DNA from: CBFHSD01 sp965658375 | Lineage (GTDB): Bacteria > Bacteroidota > Bacteroidia > Flavobacteriales_G > Salibacteraceae | Assembly: GCA_965658375.1 (NCBI GenBank) | Contig: CBFHSD010000007.1 | Location: 1-64,000, forward strand | Length of the DNA: 64,000 bases | Direction of reading: 5' to 3' | Shown: piece by piece, positions 9,540-18,267 of the stretch | Layout of the letters: each line of letters opens with the position of its first letter | Numbering within the stretch: the stretch's first letter is position 1 | The notes under the pieces: generated by a model | Seen by the model: the letters and a program-made list of their open reading frames with translations, nothing else | Told to the model about the DNA's origin: nothing | Database searches by the model: none | Program-made: the position numbers and the translations under genes

Positions 9540-10211
9540 ATGGAAAACTCTCCCGTAATCTCAATGAACAACGCCACCATAGCACATGGTAAAGAAGTTG
9601 TGCTCTCTAAAGTGAATGTTTCTATTGAAAAGGGACAGTTTTTATACCTGGTAGGAAAAACAGGCAGTGGTAAATCTACCTTGCTTAAATCTTTGTATGG
9701 AGAAGTGAAGCTTTCTGGCGGAAGCGGCAGTGTAGCGGGCTTTGACCTGTTGAAGTTAAAATCTAAACAAGTACCTTTTCTAAGAAGAAAGTTGGGGATT
9801 GTTTTTCAAGATTTTCAATTGCTTCCAGACCGTTCTGTTGGAGAAAACCTCTTGTTTGTATTAAAGGCTACAGGATGGAAAGACAAAAATGCGATGCGTG
9901 CTCGCATTACCGAAGTGTTGGAACACGTGGGCTTAAGCGAAAAGTTGAATAGCATGCCTCATGAACTTTCTGGGGGTGAGCAGCAACGTATTTCCATAGC
10001 ACGCGCTTTACTAAACAAGCCAGATGTGATTTTGGCCGATGAACCTACAGGGAACCTAGACCCTGAGACATCTGACAACATCATTCACCTATTGAGTGAT
10101 ATTAGCATGGACGGAACTGCTGTTCTGATGGCTACACACGATTACGAATTGATGAGCAAATACCCTGCACCAACTATTAAATGTGAGGAAGGCAGTGTGG
10201 TGATTACGTAG
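9540..10211 (+). CDS. ftsE: FtsE-like cell-division ABC ATPase
   Basis: This 223-residue ABC ATPase has Walker [10 protein letters not shown] (39-47), a Q-loop at [13 protein letters not shown], signature LSGGEQQR, Walker [10 protein letters not shown] and the switch histidine in ATHD. The LPDRSV context after the Q-loop and the short length fit FtsE, which couples ATP hydrolysis through FtsX to peptidoglycan hydrolases at the septum. No ftsX lies beside it; the gene stands alone, divergent from the TPR gene. A LolD/MacB-type ATPase is the main alternative. Confidence 0.8.
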   Translation: MENSPVISMNNATIAHGKEVVLSKVNVSIEKGQFLYLVGKTGSGKSTLLKSLYGEVKLSGGSGSVAGFDLLKLKSKQVPFLRRKLGIVFQDFQLLPDRSVGENLLFVLKATGWKDKNAMRARITEVLEHVGLSEKLNSMPHELSGGEQQRISIARALLNKPDVILADEPTGNLDPETSDNIIHLLSDISMDGTAVLMATHDYELMSKYPAPTIKCEEGSVVIT

Positions 10212-10520
10212 TAAAAAACACTTTAAGCAAGCTTGGCTTTTGAGCCCGGTGGATATTTGATAGTCTTCTAGGCGCATTACTTATAGTCTGAAAGTTGTAG
10301 AGTATTAAAAAATATGAAATCCAAAACTTCTACCATTGCTTAAAAGGGTATTGAAACAATAGTTCTACAAATTCTTAGGTTGAGATTTAATTGAGCAAGG
10401 ATTCTTTGGCGCATGCATCTAGCAATAAGGGTTCAATTTATTGCTATCTCTCAAGCAATTGAACGTTCTTATTCGCCTTAAAAAAAGAAATAGCAATCCT
10501 ATATTTAACGCTATACATTC
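10212..10520. other. Intergenic stretch between ftsE and the hydrolase gene
   Basis: This 309-base gap holds no plausible gene on either strand. It contains the imperfect inverted repeat listed separately and, close to the next gene, a TATATTTA sequence resembling the -7 box with one mismatch. Confidence 0.5.
10424..10473. repeat. Imperfect inverted repeat
   Basis: The arm at 10424-10438 (AATAAGGGTTCAATT) is nearly complementary to 10457-10473 (AATTGAAC then GTTCTTATT), differing by a short insertion. It lies 50-100 bases upstream of the hydrolase gene. It could be a transcript structure or regulator site; no known family is recognised. Confidence 0.35.
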
Positions 10521-11363
10521 ATGAGAACATTTCACTTAAGTATTCTATTATTCCTTGTCTTGGCATCCTGTGTAAACACAACTAGCAAAAGCGAACAGCT
10601 TGAAAAGTTAAAGGCAGAAGAAGAAAGCGAACAAAATGAAATAGCAGCACTTCATGCGCTCGTTAAAGGAAACGGAAGCCCAACTGTAATTTTTGAATCT
10701 GGCCTAGGAACTCCATTAAATAATTGGGATCGCATTCAAACAGCTATTTCTAGTGATTACAAAACTATTTCTTACGATAGAAAAGGAATAGGTCAATCGC
10801 CAGCAACAGAAGAACCAAGAACGCTAGATAAATTAGTGAGTGACTTAGACCAATTAGTTACTCAAAATAAAATTGATGGTCCCATCAATCTAGTTGGCCA
10901 CTCTCTTGGAGGGCATATTGTTAGAAAGTACCAACAACTATTCCCGGCTAAGATTGCAGGTTTATTCCTTATTGATCCAACAAATGAATACATCTATGAA
11001 GAAGTATTCAATCAAATGTCTCAAACAGCCGCAGATTCAATGAAGGCAGCATGGGATAAGGGCTTTAAAAAAGGCTCTATTGGCGTGTATAACGAATGGA
11101 AAGAAGTCTATGATATTGACTTAATTATGAGAAAGCACCCTCTTCCTTCAGATATACCCATCACCATTCTTGCATCGTACCAAAAGAGTACATTTCTAAC
11201 CACGCAAAATGCTCAGATTAAAAAAGAGCAATTTTCAAATTGGAAAAAAGATAAGCCCAATGTGAAGATATTGAACACCGAGAATAGCGGTCACTACATT
11301 CATCTTGGAGAACCTGATTGGGTCATCGCTCAACTGGAAAAATACCTAAAAAACTTAAAGTAA
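10521..11363 (+). CDS. Alpha/beta-hydrolase fold lipoprotein
   Basis: This 280-residue protein has a lipoprotein signal ending at LASC (Cys17), followed by a charged tether. From about residue 50 it shows the alpha/beta-hydrolase core: the nucleophile elbow GHSLGG (Ser128), an acid Asp152 in LIDPTNE, and His258 in SGHYIH, completing a plausible catalytic triad. It probably acts as an esterase or lipase anchored in the cell envelope; the substrate is unknown. It sits in a loosely packed region between ftsE and the T9SS genes, and the next gene starts 51 bases later. Confidence 0.8.
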   Translation: MRTFHLSILLFLVLASCVNTTSKSEQLEKLKAEEESEQNEIAALHALVKGNGSPTVIFESGLGTPLNNWDRIQTAISSDYKTISYDRKGIGQSPATEEPRTLDKLVSDLDQLVTQNKIDGPINLVGHSLGGHIVRKYQQLFPAKIAGLFLIDPTNEYIYEEVFNQMSQTAADSMKAAWDKGFKKGSIGVYNEWKEVYDIDLIMRKHPLPSDIPITILASYQKSTFLTTQNAQIKKEQFSNWKKDKPNVKILNTENSGHYIHLGEPDWVIAQLEKYLKNLK

Positions 11364-11414
11364 AACAAGGATCACCCTTCAATTTGCCTAACCGCAGTAA
11401 AACCTAAGCCATTA

Positions 11415-11951
11415 ATGACAGAATATTATACTTACTGGAGTCTAAATGATTTGCCAAGCAATCACTTTAACCCCGTTTTCACTTCGTTCTGCATTGCACT
11501 ATTTTTCCTCACCGTATTTGCTCTTTTAGTCAAAAACAAGCACAAAATTACCTATGATAATAAAAAGCCATTAACGGTACTTACTTTGCTGCTTGGACTT
11601 ACGGCATTTCTTCTCGGTTCTTACTGGACGGTGTTTCCAATAGAGAAAAATGAACCCTATAAAGTTCTACTAGAAAGAAACTTAGTTTCTAAAGTTGAAG
11701 GTGTCATATCAAATTTCAATATAGTCTATACCTCTACTCGCGTGGGTACAAGAACAAGCGAATCGTTTTCTATTGGAGGTATTGATTTTAAGTACAACGA
11801 CTATCATCTATCTCGATTAAACAGATTTTCCAAGACCAGCAGCAATGGTGGAATTTTAAAAAATGGATTATTTGCGAGGGTTACCTACATAAAAGAGAAC
11901 AAGAGAATTGTGAAAATCGAATTGAAAAAAGTCATAATACAGAATCCATAA
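11415..11951 (+). CDS. Unknown protein with two transmembrane segments
   Basis: The gene encodes 178 residues with two hydrophobic helices near residues 20-40 (FTSFCIALFFLTVFALLV) and 52-72 (LTVLTLLLGLTAFLLGSYW). A soluble C-terminal part of about 100 residues reads as beta strands (VEGVISNF, ESFSIGGIDFKY, ARVTYIKENKRIVKIEL). The strand-rich tail after two helices vaguely recalls DUF3592-like membrane proteins, but I do not recognise it firmly. It may be transcribed with the hydrolase upstream. Confidence 0.6.
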   Translation: MTEYYTYWSLNDLPSNHFNPVFTSFCIALFFLTVFALLVKNKHKITYDNKKPLTVLTLLLGLTAFLLGSYWTVFPIEKNEPYKVLLERNLVSKVEGVISNFNIVYTSTRVGTRTSESFSIGGIDFKYNDYHLSRLNRFSKTSSNGGILKNGLFARVTYIKENKRIVKIELKKVIIQNP

Positions 11952-12313
11952 AACACGCATGAGAAAGAGCTTTCTAAACTTCTCATCTCTTAGTCAAATT
12001 CAATATCTCAGAATGATACACAGAAATTCAGTAATTTCCCCCTTCATTGTTAGCATCTAATTGCCAATAAAATCGAAATCATGGCAGAAATTACAGAAGA
12101 AAAAAAAGATTTAGGCATTTGGCAGCAATGCAAAAAAGCAGCACTTTTTATAATGTTTAAAACCTTACCTGAAGAAGGATAAGGCAAAAAAGAGATTGAG
12201 ATTGCTTACTCGCTTAAACCACACTTCTGAGGCAACGCTTATGCAAGAGAGATAGCTTAGACTATAAAAAAATAGCCCTTCGCACTGCATTATCTAAAAA
12301 AAGTAAACCTGTC
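11952..12313. other. Sparse intergenic stretch with one 33-codon reading frame
   Basis: Apart from the mini-ORF at 12081-12182 (separate entry), these 362 bases hold no gene I can support, no convincing terminator and no recognisable mobile-element end. Confidence 0.4.
12081..12182 (+). CDS. Possible 33-residue peptide or gene remnant
   Basis: An ATG-initiated frame encodes 33 residues starting MAEITEEKKDLGIWQQC. The composition, a charged amphipathic start then a short hydrophobic stretch (AALFIMF), is protein-like. There is no clear promoter or conserved family, and it could be the stub of a decayed membrane-protein gene. Whether it is expressed cannot be judged from sequence. Confidence 0.25.
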   Translation: MAEITEEKKDLGIWQQCKKAALFIMFKTLPEEG

Positions 12314-12574
12314 TTAGCCCTCAGAAATAACTAAACCTAGTTCTTTGGCCTTTTTCTTAATCTCAGCAATTTCCTTCTTCTTCTCTTTTCTTAATGCTGA
12401 TTTTTTCTTTTCATCTTCTAAATGAGCAGCAAAAGCTTTCTGAATGTTGCTCGCAAAAACTCGTTTTTGTGACGTTTCCAAATGCTGAAAAAATGATTGA
12501 ATCTTTACTCCTTTTGGAGTTGTTCCCTCTTCTAAATACTCAGAAAAAAGATGTGCTATTTCCTTCGGTTTCAT
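12314..12574 (-). CDS. Small lysine/glutamate-rich unknown protein
   Basis: An 86-residue cytoplasmic protein. The first 55 residues look like a compact helical domain (MKPKEIAHLFSEYLEE, then FFQHLETSQKRVFASNI). The C-terminal third is a charged helix full of Lys and Glu that may form a coiled coil. No signal peptide or membrane segment is present. I do not recognise the family. It is transcribed alone on the minus strand. Confidence 0.5.
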   Translation of the reverse strand: MKPKEIAHLFSEYLEEGTTPKGVKIQSFFQHLETSQKRVFASNIQKAFAAHLEDEKKKSALRKEKKKEIAEIKKKAKELGLVISEG

Positions 12575-12784
12575 AAACTTTTGATAAAATTAAGATTTAA
12601 AAAAATTAAAAAAGTTCACAACAAAGATGATTAAAATAACTATCGCGGCAAACGAAGTCTATGAGCCAACAAGAATGTAGTGCTTTACAGGTAGCCAATC
12701 ATAAAACAAAATGTACTACCATTCCTCTGCAAAGCATTCTAAAAAGAAAAACCTAATACTGCTTAAATGTAACAATAAGCTGAA

Positions 12785-15469
12785 CTACAACTTCACCAAT
12801 TTACTGGCAACGCTGATGCCGCTTACTTTACCAACTACCACATAATTTCCTGCTTTCACATTATTCAAATCTGCTTGAATGCTGTGTTGTCCTTGTGGCA
12901 ATTGTTGTTTGGTAATGAGTTGCACTTGACGGCCTTGCATATCAAATAAGCTCAATTGCACTCTTGCCGCTGTTGCGAGATTAAAAGATAAGTTGGCTAT
13001 GTTTTTTACCGGATTAGGAGATATGGCCAAATCTGTCACATTTTGTTCTACTGCTTGAATACCCGATACGGCATCATCTGCTATATCAATATATCCATGG
13101 TATAAACCGTTGCCATGTGTACCAATGGCTACAAAACCATCTGAAGCACGCACATCAATCATATCTACTACGGCATTTCCAATTAAATCTGGACTTTGCT
13201 GCACCCACTCTGTGTCTTCACCGTTCAGAGAATCTGTGGCAAACAATCCAACACTGGTTCCTAAAAGATATATTCTTCCAGTATCTGTAGCTACAATTTC
13301 CACCCAACGTATGCTCGGGCCGTTTCCGATGTAATATAAATTTGGTGGAGCTCCAGGCAATGGATCACCTTTTAAATTCCCTTCAATGGTTTCCCAATTA
13401 GCTCCTGCATCTTGAGTATACCATATGCTTTGCACATTGTAATTACTGTATACCGCAATCAATTCGTTTTCATCTTCAGGATCTACACCAATAGAATTCA
13501 GGAATGCACCAGTTGCAATGTTGTTGGTGATTTTGGTAGAAGTGGCATTTGAAACACTTCGTGCATTGTCTACCCTAAAAATATCACGCCCATTGGTTCC
13601 TGCATAAACCACATTTGGATTGCTTGGTGCAACCTCAACAGAGGTGATATCGGCAGATGTTGAAACGGTCAACATATTTGTCCATAAAAACACGTTATTA
13701 TCCGTCATTGATAAATCCGAATTCACCCATAAATCATTGCCATTAGGCAAGTACATGATATCGGTATTTGTTGGATCCAAAGTAAAGGGATGTGTGAAGC
13801 GATAATCGTATGCTGCACCATTGGGCATGATATTGTTTCTTGAAATAACATTTCCCGAGGCAGAGTCAATAAACACCCTTTGAATATTCGCATATTGAGT
13901 ACTCAAGTAAAAAGCTTCTCCTCCATCTGCAGCCATAGAATAACCTCCATCTGCTCCTCTTACCGAAGCATAGAAGCTAGAGTCGTGCATCATATTAGCG
14001 TACCAAGACCCATTGTCTTGTAAACCACCAACAATTACTTGGCTACTGTCTGTTGCATGATCGATACCAATGCCATAGAATTGAGACGTTTGGTAACCTT
14101 CGCTCAAACTCTCCCACTGTATGTTGAAATCGGTACAATCCGGGCTTTTATGAACCCCACCATCAGAACTGGCATACATGATATTTGCATCCAAGGGGTT
14201 GAAAAAGATTTCTTGCTGATCTGGATGTTGAATACCAGACGACCAACTGAAATTAGGATTCCCAGCTATTCTATACCCACCTACCTGCCGGTTGGTTCCA
14301 GAAGATGCAAAACCATTTGTTGAACGGTACAAATTGGTTCCTCCTACAAAAACGGTATTGTGGTCTAAAGGGTGAACCCCAACAGACATACAATACCCCC
14401 CAAAGGGATTGATATTTTGATTACCCGTTGGTAAGCTTCCAGTACGGTTATCCCAGGCACCATTTGTTCCTACACCATTTCCGCTTAAATACTCATAGTG
14501 GTAAAGCTTTGCCCCACTCGCATCAGAATAAAAATAGACGTGAGACTCATCACTCGGAGCAATAGCTATTCTCGTTCTACCAAGGTTGTTATTTACAATA
14601 CTGGGGGTAATATCTGTCCAAGTAAAGCCATCTGTGCTTCTCCAAAAAGCGCCTGTTTTTCCAGTTGCATCAAATGCCGCATACAGCACACCTGTTGCAC
14701 TAATTTGTACAGATCCGTATTCAAATCCATTGGTGCTTTGCAAAGAGGTCTCCCAAGTGTCACCACCATCATTGCTTCGCATAATTCTACCAGGCAAGGC
14801 AGCATAAACAATCGCACTATCTTGTCTCGTTTGATCTACTTCGATGCCAAAAACAATTCCCCAACCATTGTTGGCTTGTGGGTAATCTGTAGCTGTTGAC
14901 TGGAGTACATTCCAAGTAACTCCGCCATCTGTAGATTTAAATATTCCCACCCCTATGTAGGATGCAGAAAACGATTTTGAAGCCGAATTACCATTCGCTT
15001 CTCCCCCACCATAATACCATACATTGGTATTTCCAGGGCGTTGATCTTGCTCAACACAAGAAACAGACATGCTTGTATTTAAAGGAGAAACGCGATTCCA
15101 GTTTTGTCCACCATCAGCAGATCGCCACATCCCGCCAGAAACGCCTCCTGCCAAAATTACACTGGTGTCAGAAATATCTACTGCAAGTGCCCTTGTTCTA
15201 CCTCCAACATTATAAGGGCCACCACTTACCCAATCAATACCATCTATATCTCTTTTCCCTGCCGCCTTAGGCAATTGAGAAACGAGCAATTGCTCACGCA
15301 TAAAAATTCCTTCGGGAACCTCTCCAGTTGCTGGATCCATAATACGCTCTAAAAGCTGTTCTGCTCTGCCTTCTGGACCAAAATTTTCATTTTGTTCTTC
15401 GGTTACGAAAAAATAAGCGGCTAATAAAATAAGAGAAACGGGTATGATTGAAAGAAGTGTTTTTTTCAT
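12785..15469 (-). CDS. Secreted BNR/Asp-box beta-propeller protein with T9SS sorting domain
   Basis: The 894-residue protein starts with a hydrophobic export segment (residues 4-22). The body carries repeated Asp boxes of the form S-x-D-G-G-x-T/N-W (SADGGQNW, STDGGVTW, SNDGGDTW, plus degenerate copies), the signature of sialidase/VPS10-like beta-propellers. These boxes are structural and do not imply sialidase activity; the arginine triad of true sialidases is not evident. The last 80 residues (from ISPNPVKN, through LSLFDMQGRQV, to ASKLVKL) form a type A T9SS C-terminal sorting domain, so the protein should be secreted or attached to the surface. It is divergent from the subtilisin gene, with a shared upstream region of about 127 bases. 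Confidence 0.85.
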   Translation of the reverse strand: MKKTLLSIIPVSLILLAAYFFVTEEQNENFGPEGRAEQLLERIMDPATGEVPEGIFMREQLLVSQLPKAAGKRDIDGIDWVSGGPYNVGGRTRALAVDISDTSVILAGGVSGGMWRSADGGQNWNRVSPLNTSMSVSCVEQDQRPGNTNVWYYGGGEANGNSASKSFSASYIGVGIFKSTDGGVTWNVLQSTATDYPQANNGWGIVFGIEVDQTRQDSAIVYAALPGRIMRSNDGGDTWETSLQSTNGFEYGSVQISATGVLYAAFDATGKTGAFWRSTDGFTWTDITPSIVNNNLGRTRIAIAPSDESHVYFYSDASGAKLYHYEYLSGNGVGTNGAWDNRTGSLPTGNQNINPFGGYCMSVGVHPLDHNTVFVGGTNLYRSTNGFASSGTNRQVGGYRIAGNPNFSWSSGIQHPDQQEIFFNPLDANIMYASSDGGVHKSPDCTDFNIQWESLSEGYQTSQFYGIGIDHATDSSQVIVGGLQDNGSWYANMMHDSSFYASVRGADGGYSMAADGGEAFYLSTQYANIQRVFIDSASGNVISRNNIMPNGAAYDYRFTHPFTLDPTNTDIMYLPNGNDLWVNSDLSMTDNNVFLWTNMLTVSTSADITSVEVAPSNPNVVYAGTNGRDIFRVDNARSVSNATSTKITNNIATGAFLNSIGVDPEDENELIAVYSNYNVQSIWYTQDAGANWETIEGNLKGDPLPGAPPNLYYIGNGPSIRWVEIVATDTGRIYLLGTSVGLFATDSLNGEDTEWVQQSPDLIGNAVVDMIDVRASDGFVAIGTHGNGLYHGYIDIADDAVSGIQAVEQNVTDLAISPNPVKNIANLSFNLATAARVQLSLFDMQGRQVQLITKQQLPQGQHSIQADLNNVKAGNYVVVGKVSGISVASKLVKL

Positions 15470-15510
15470 AATAAAAAGTCAATGACCCTATACACGAATT
15501 AAATTCATGT

Positions 15511-15518
15511 TAAGTTTG
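15511..15518 (+). promoter_or_regulatory. Candidate -7 box TAAGTTTG upstream of the subtilisin gene
   Basis: TAAGTTTG matches the Bacteroidota TANNTTTG -7 consensus and lies 78 bases before the ATG at 15597. No good -33 element is seen at the usual distance. Confidence 0.35.
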
Positions 15519-15596
15519 GGAACAACAATACTAATCCGAAACAAGCAAGTTCTCGTGTTGTTTATTGGGTAATTGTTGGTAAAATCAAGAAATGTT

Positions 15597-18170
15597 ATGC
15601 GCCTTACACAAAGACTTATTCCTGTTTTCGCTATTCTCATCGGGCTTTCTACTCCATTAATTGGACAAAACACCCTGAGTCCAAAAGCCAACGAATTTGC
15701 TCAACAAAAAGGGCATCATAAAGGTAAGTTCTTGATTTACGGCAGACAACACCTTAATTGGGATTCGCTGCGATTGGTTTGGGATGGCAGTCAAATACCC
15801 GCAAAAGAGCGTGCTCCGCATATCTTGAGAGAACTCAACCAACGCTATGATCATTTTCTTCAATCTATAGAAGCGCAAAACCTTCAATTCGAAGTGCTAG
15901 ATCATTTGGTGGGACTAAATGCATTACACATCAAGGCAAGTAAAGAAACCTTAAACGCCCTATCCCAGAACCCGAGTGTTGCCTACATCGAATTTGATAA
16001 CGAACAAGTCTTAACTCCACACCTACCCGTACCAGGAAATCAGAGTACAACACGTGCTTTAAATGGCACTGAACCTGGTCTTTTACAAGTAAAAGCCGAT
16101 AAACTGTGGGCAATGGGCTATACAGGTAAAGGAAAAAAAATGCTGAGTGTTGATACGGGTATTTGGCCCAATCACCCTTCTTTAGGTTCACGATTTTTAG
16201 GCAATAGAGTGCCCCTAGATCATGCCTGGATGAAGTACGACCAAATGCTACCTGGAGATAAAAGAAACTCACATGGTACGCATACCGCAGCCACAGTGCT
16301 TGGCCTTGACACCTCTACAAACGATACTGTAGGCGTAGCGTTTAATGCGCAATTTATGGCGGGAGACCCCATTGTGTCAAGTGCTTCAGACATACGCCCC
16401 ATGTATGAGATTGCCGAGATTTACATGTGGGCCATGAATCCTGATAGAGATACCAACACCACACATGACATTCCCGATGTTATCAATAATTCTTGGGGCC
16501 ACACTTTTGATCCTGTAAATGATTCTGCTGTTTGCGCGGGCTACTGGAAAGACCTCCTGATTGCTATTGAAGCCGCTGGAATTGTGAATATTCAATCTGC
16601 TGGGAATAATGGACCAGGCGGTGGCACTGTAGGTTCTCCAGCAACAGGAATGGCTTCTTTGGTCAATAATTTTGCAGTAGGCGCAGTGAATTTCAACAGC
16701 AACATTGCATCATTTTCTAGCCGTGGACCTGGGGTATGCGATGGCACCGGAGCTTTAAAAATCAAACCAGAAGTGGTGGCTCCTGGAGTAAATGTAAGAA
16801 GTGCCATTCGCAGAGATGATGGCTCTTACGACTATGACAATTACCAAGGAACCAGCATGGCTGGACCTCACGTTTCTGGTGTTGCACTGCTCTTGATGGA
16901 AGCTTTCCCTCAAGCATCTGCCAAAGAGATCAAAGAATCTATGTATTACTCTGCCATAGATTTGGGAACACCGGGAGAAGACAACACCTACGGCAGAGGT
17001 CTTATTGATGCTGAAGCATCTTTCAACTACCTTGATAGCATCTATACTGCGATTCCCCCAAGCGGTTCTCCAATGGATTTGAACATTATTGGAACCAGCT
17101 TAGACAATAGATCCTTCACATGCCAACGTACTTTTACACCTGTGTTGTATTTCAATAACCCTACTGTTACCAATAAAGGCTCTGTTGAAATCCACTACGG
17201 TTTTGTTGGTCAGCCTTTGAGAATAATGAATTTAGGAACAGGTACTTTACAACCACAAGATTCTGTAGTACTTGATACCATAAGCGCATCCAAAGGATTC
17301 CAAGAGTTTTATGCACTGGCCATGTACACGGGCGGTATGGCAGAAGACAGTTATGATAACAACAGTTGGGTATCTCGCTTTCATATTGCCGCTCAATCAA
17401 GCCTACCCATTGCACAAGATTTCGAAAATGAGAACCTTTTGAGAAGCGATTGGTATCTTGAAAACCCAGACCTTACTTACGGATGGGATACCATAAGTGC
17501 AACTACCATGAATGGCACCAACCACACCGCTCGCATGCGTATGGCGCGTTACACCTACCGCGAGAGCCAAGAAGATGAAATGACCTCTCCAAGATTCACT
17601 CCACCAGAAACGGGCGATCTATGGTTGGCTTATGACTTGAGCTATCAATTCAAAGTTTTCGTATTCAACGACTCTTTAAAGATTCGTGTAAGTGAAGATT
17701 GCGGTGATTCTTGGGTAGAAGTGCTTGCTACGGGGCAAGATTCTATAAACACCACAGATAAGGCCATTATGAATGAATGGGAACCTCAAGATGCCGATGA
17801 TTGGAGAAGAGACACCATCGATTTATCTGCCTTTGTTGGAAAAGGCGAGTTGATGGTTCAATTCCAAACCATCAACAAAGGAGGAAATAACCTCTATATA
17901 GACAACATAGATATTTGGACGAATACGCCTTCTTTCATTTCTGAAAAAACAGAAAAAAGCAATTGGACACTCTATCCAAACCCGGTGCAGGACGGCAATC
18001 TTTTCATTGATATCAACTCCTCAGAGGCCTACACCATTTACAGTGTAGATGGGCGTCAAGTGCTTCGAGGAAGAACAGACGGAAACATTGATGTTTCATC
18101 GCTCAAACAAGGCGTGTATATCATTTCCCTCAATGGAAAAAGTGATTCGAAAAGATTTGTGGTAAAGTAG
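15597..18170 (+). CDS. Secreted subtilisin-family (S8) serine protease with T9SS sorting domain
   Basis: The start is set at the ATG at 15597 because a signal peptide (MRLTQRLIPVFAILIGLSTP) begins there; a TTG eight codons upstream has no support. The catalytic triad is visible: Asp186 in SVDTGIWP, His226 in HGTHTAA and Ser420 in GTSMAGPH, with an oxyanion Asn in QSAGNNGPGG. Residues 30-145 resemble an inhibitor-type propeptide. After the protease come CARDB-like and MAM/jelly-roll-like regions, then a T9SS type A sorting domain (WTLYPNPVQDG to KRFVVK). The enzyme is predicted to be exported through the Sec system and then T9SS to degrade extracellular protein. A strong hairpin terminator follows. 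Confidence 0.92.
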   Translation: MRLTQRLIPVFAILIGLSTPLIGQNTLSPKANEFAQQKGHHKGKFLIYGRQHLNWDSLRLVWDGSQIPAKERAPHILRELNQRYDHFLQSIEAQNLQFEVLDHLVGLNALHIKASKETLNALSQNPSVAYIEFDNEQVLTPHLPVPGNQSTTRALNGTEPGLLQVKADKLWAMGYTGKGKKMLSVDTGIWPNHPSLGSRFLGNRVPLDHAWMKYDQMLPGDKRNSHGTHTAATVLGLDTSTNDTVGVAFNAQFMAGDPIVSSASDIRPMYEIAEIYMWAMNPDRDTNTTHDIPDVINNSWGHTFDPVNDSAVCAGYWKDLLIAIEAAGIVNIQSAGNNGPGGGTVGSPATGMASLVNNFAVGAVNFNSNIASFSSRGPGVCDGTGALKIKPEVVAPGVNVRSAIRRDDGSYDYDNYQGTSMAGPHVSGVALLLMEAFPQASAKEIKESMYYSAIDLGTPGEDNTYGRGLIDAEASFNYLDSIYTAIPPSGSPMDLNIIGTSLDNRSFTCQRTFTPVLYFNNPTVTNKGSVEIHYGFVGQPLRIMNLGTGTLQPQDSVVLDTISASKGFQEFYALAMYTGGMAEDSYDNNSWVSRFHIAAQSSLPIAQDFENENLLRSDWYLENPDLTYGWDTISATTMNGTNHTARMRMARYTYRESQEDEMTSPRFTPPETGDLWLAYDLSYQFKVFVFNDSLKIRVSEDCGDSWVEVLATGQDSINTTDKAIMNEWEPQDADDWRRDTIDLSAFVGKGELMVQFQTINKGGNNLYIDNIDIWTNTPSFISEKTEKSNWTLYPNPVQDGNLFIDINSSEAYTIYSVDGRQVLRGRTDGNIDVSSLKQGVYIISLNGKSDSKRFVVK

Positions 18171-18192
18171 ATTCAACCTAGATCATAAAACG

Positions 18193-18227
18193 AAAAAGGT
18201 CAATGCAGCAGCTGCATTGACCTTTTT
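18193..18227. terminator. Bidirectional rho-independent terminator
   Basis: A long perfect stem (AAAAAGGTCAATGC pairing with GCATTGACCTTTTT around AGCAGCT) is flanked by A- and T-runs. It lies between the convergent subtilisin and radical SAM genes and can serve both strands. Confidence 0.9.
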
Positions 18228-18267
18228 GTATTTCTAGGGCCGAAGACTTCTGTCTTTCCCTTCTTTT

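Noticed and set aside
11385..11391. GCCTAAC resembling an integron attC core site
   Set aside because: No matching GTTRRRY partner at a suitable distance and no integrase or repeated cassettes; a seven-base match is expected by chance.
14498..14899. Plus-strand 133-codon frame inside the Asp-box protein gene
   Set aside because: It lies antisense to a well-supported gene and has a low-complexity, non-conserved composition.
12785..15469. Calling the Asp-box protein a sialidase
   Set aside because: Asp boxes are structural; the arginine triad and catalytic Tyr/Asp context of sialidases are not evident.
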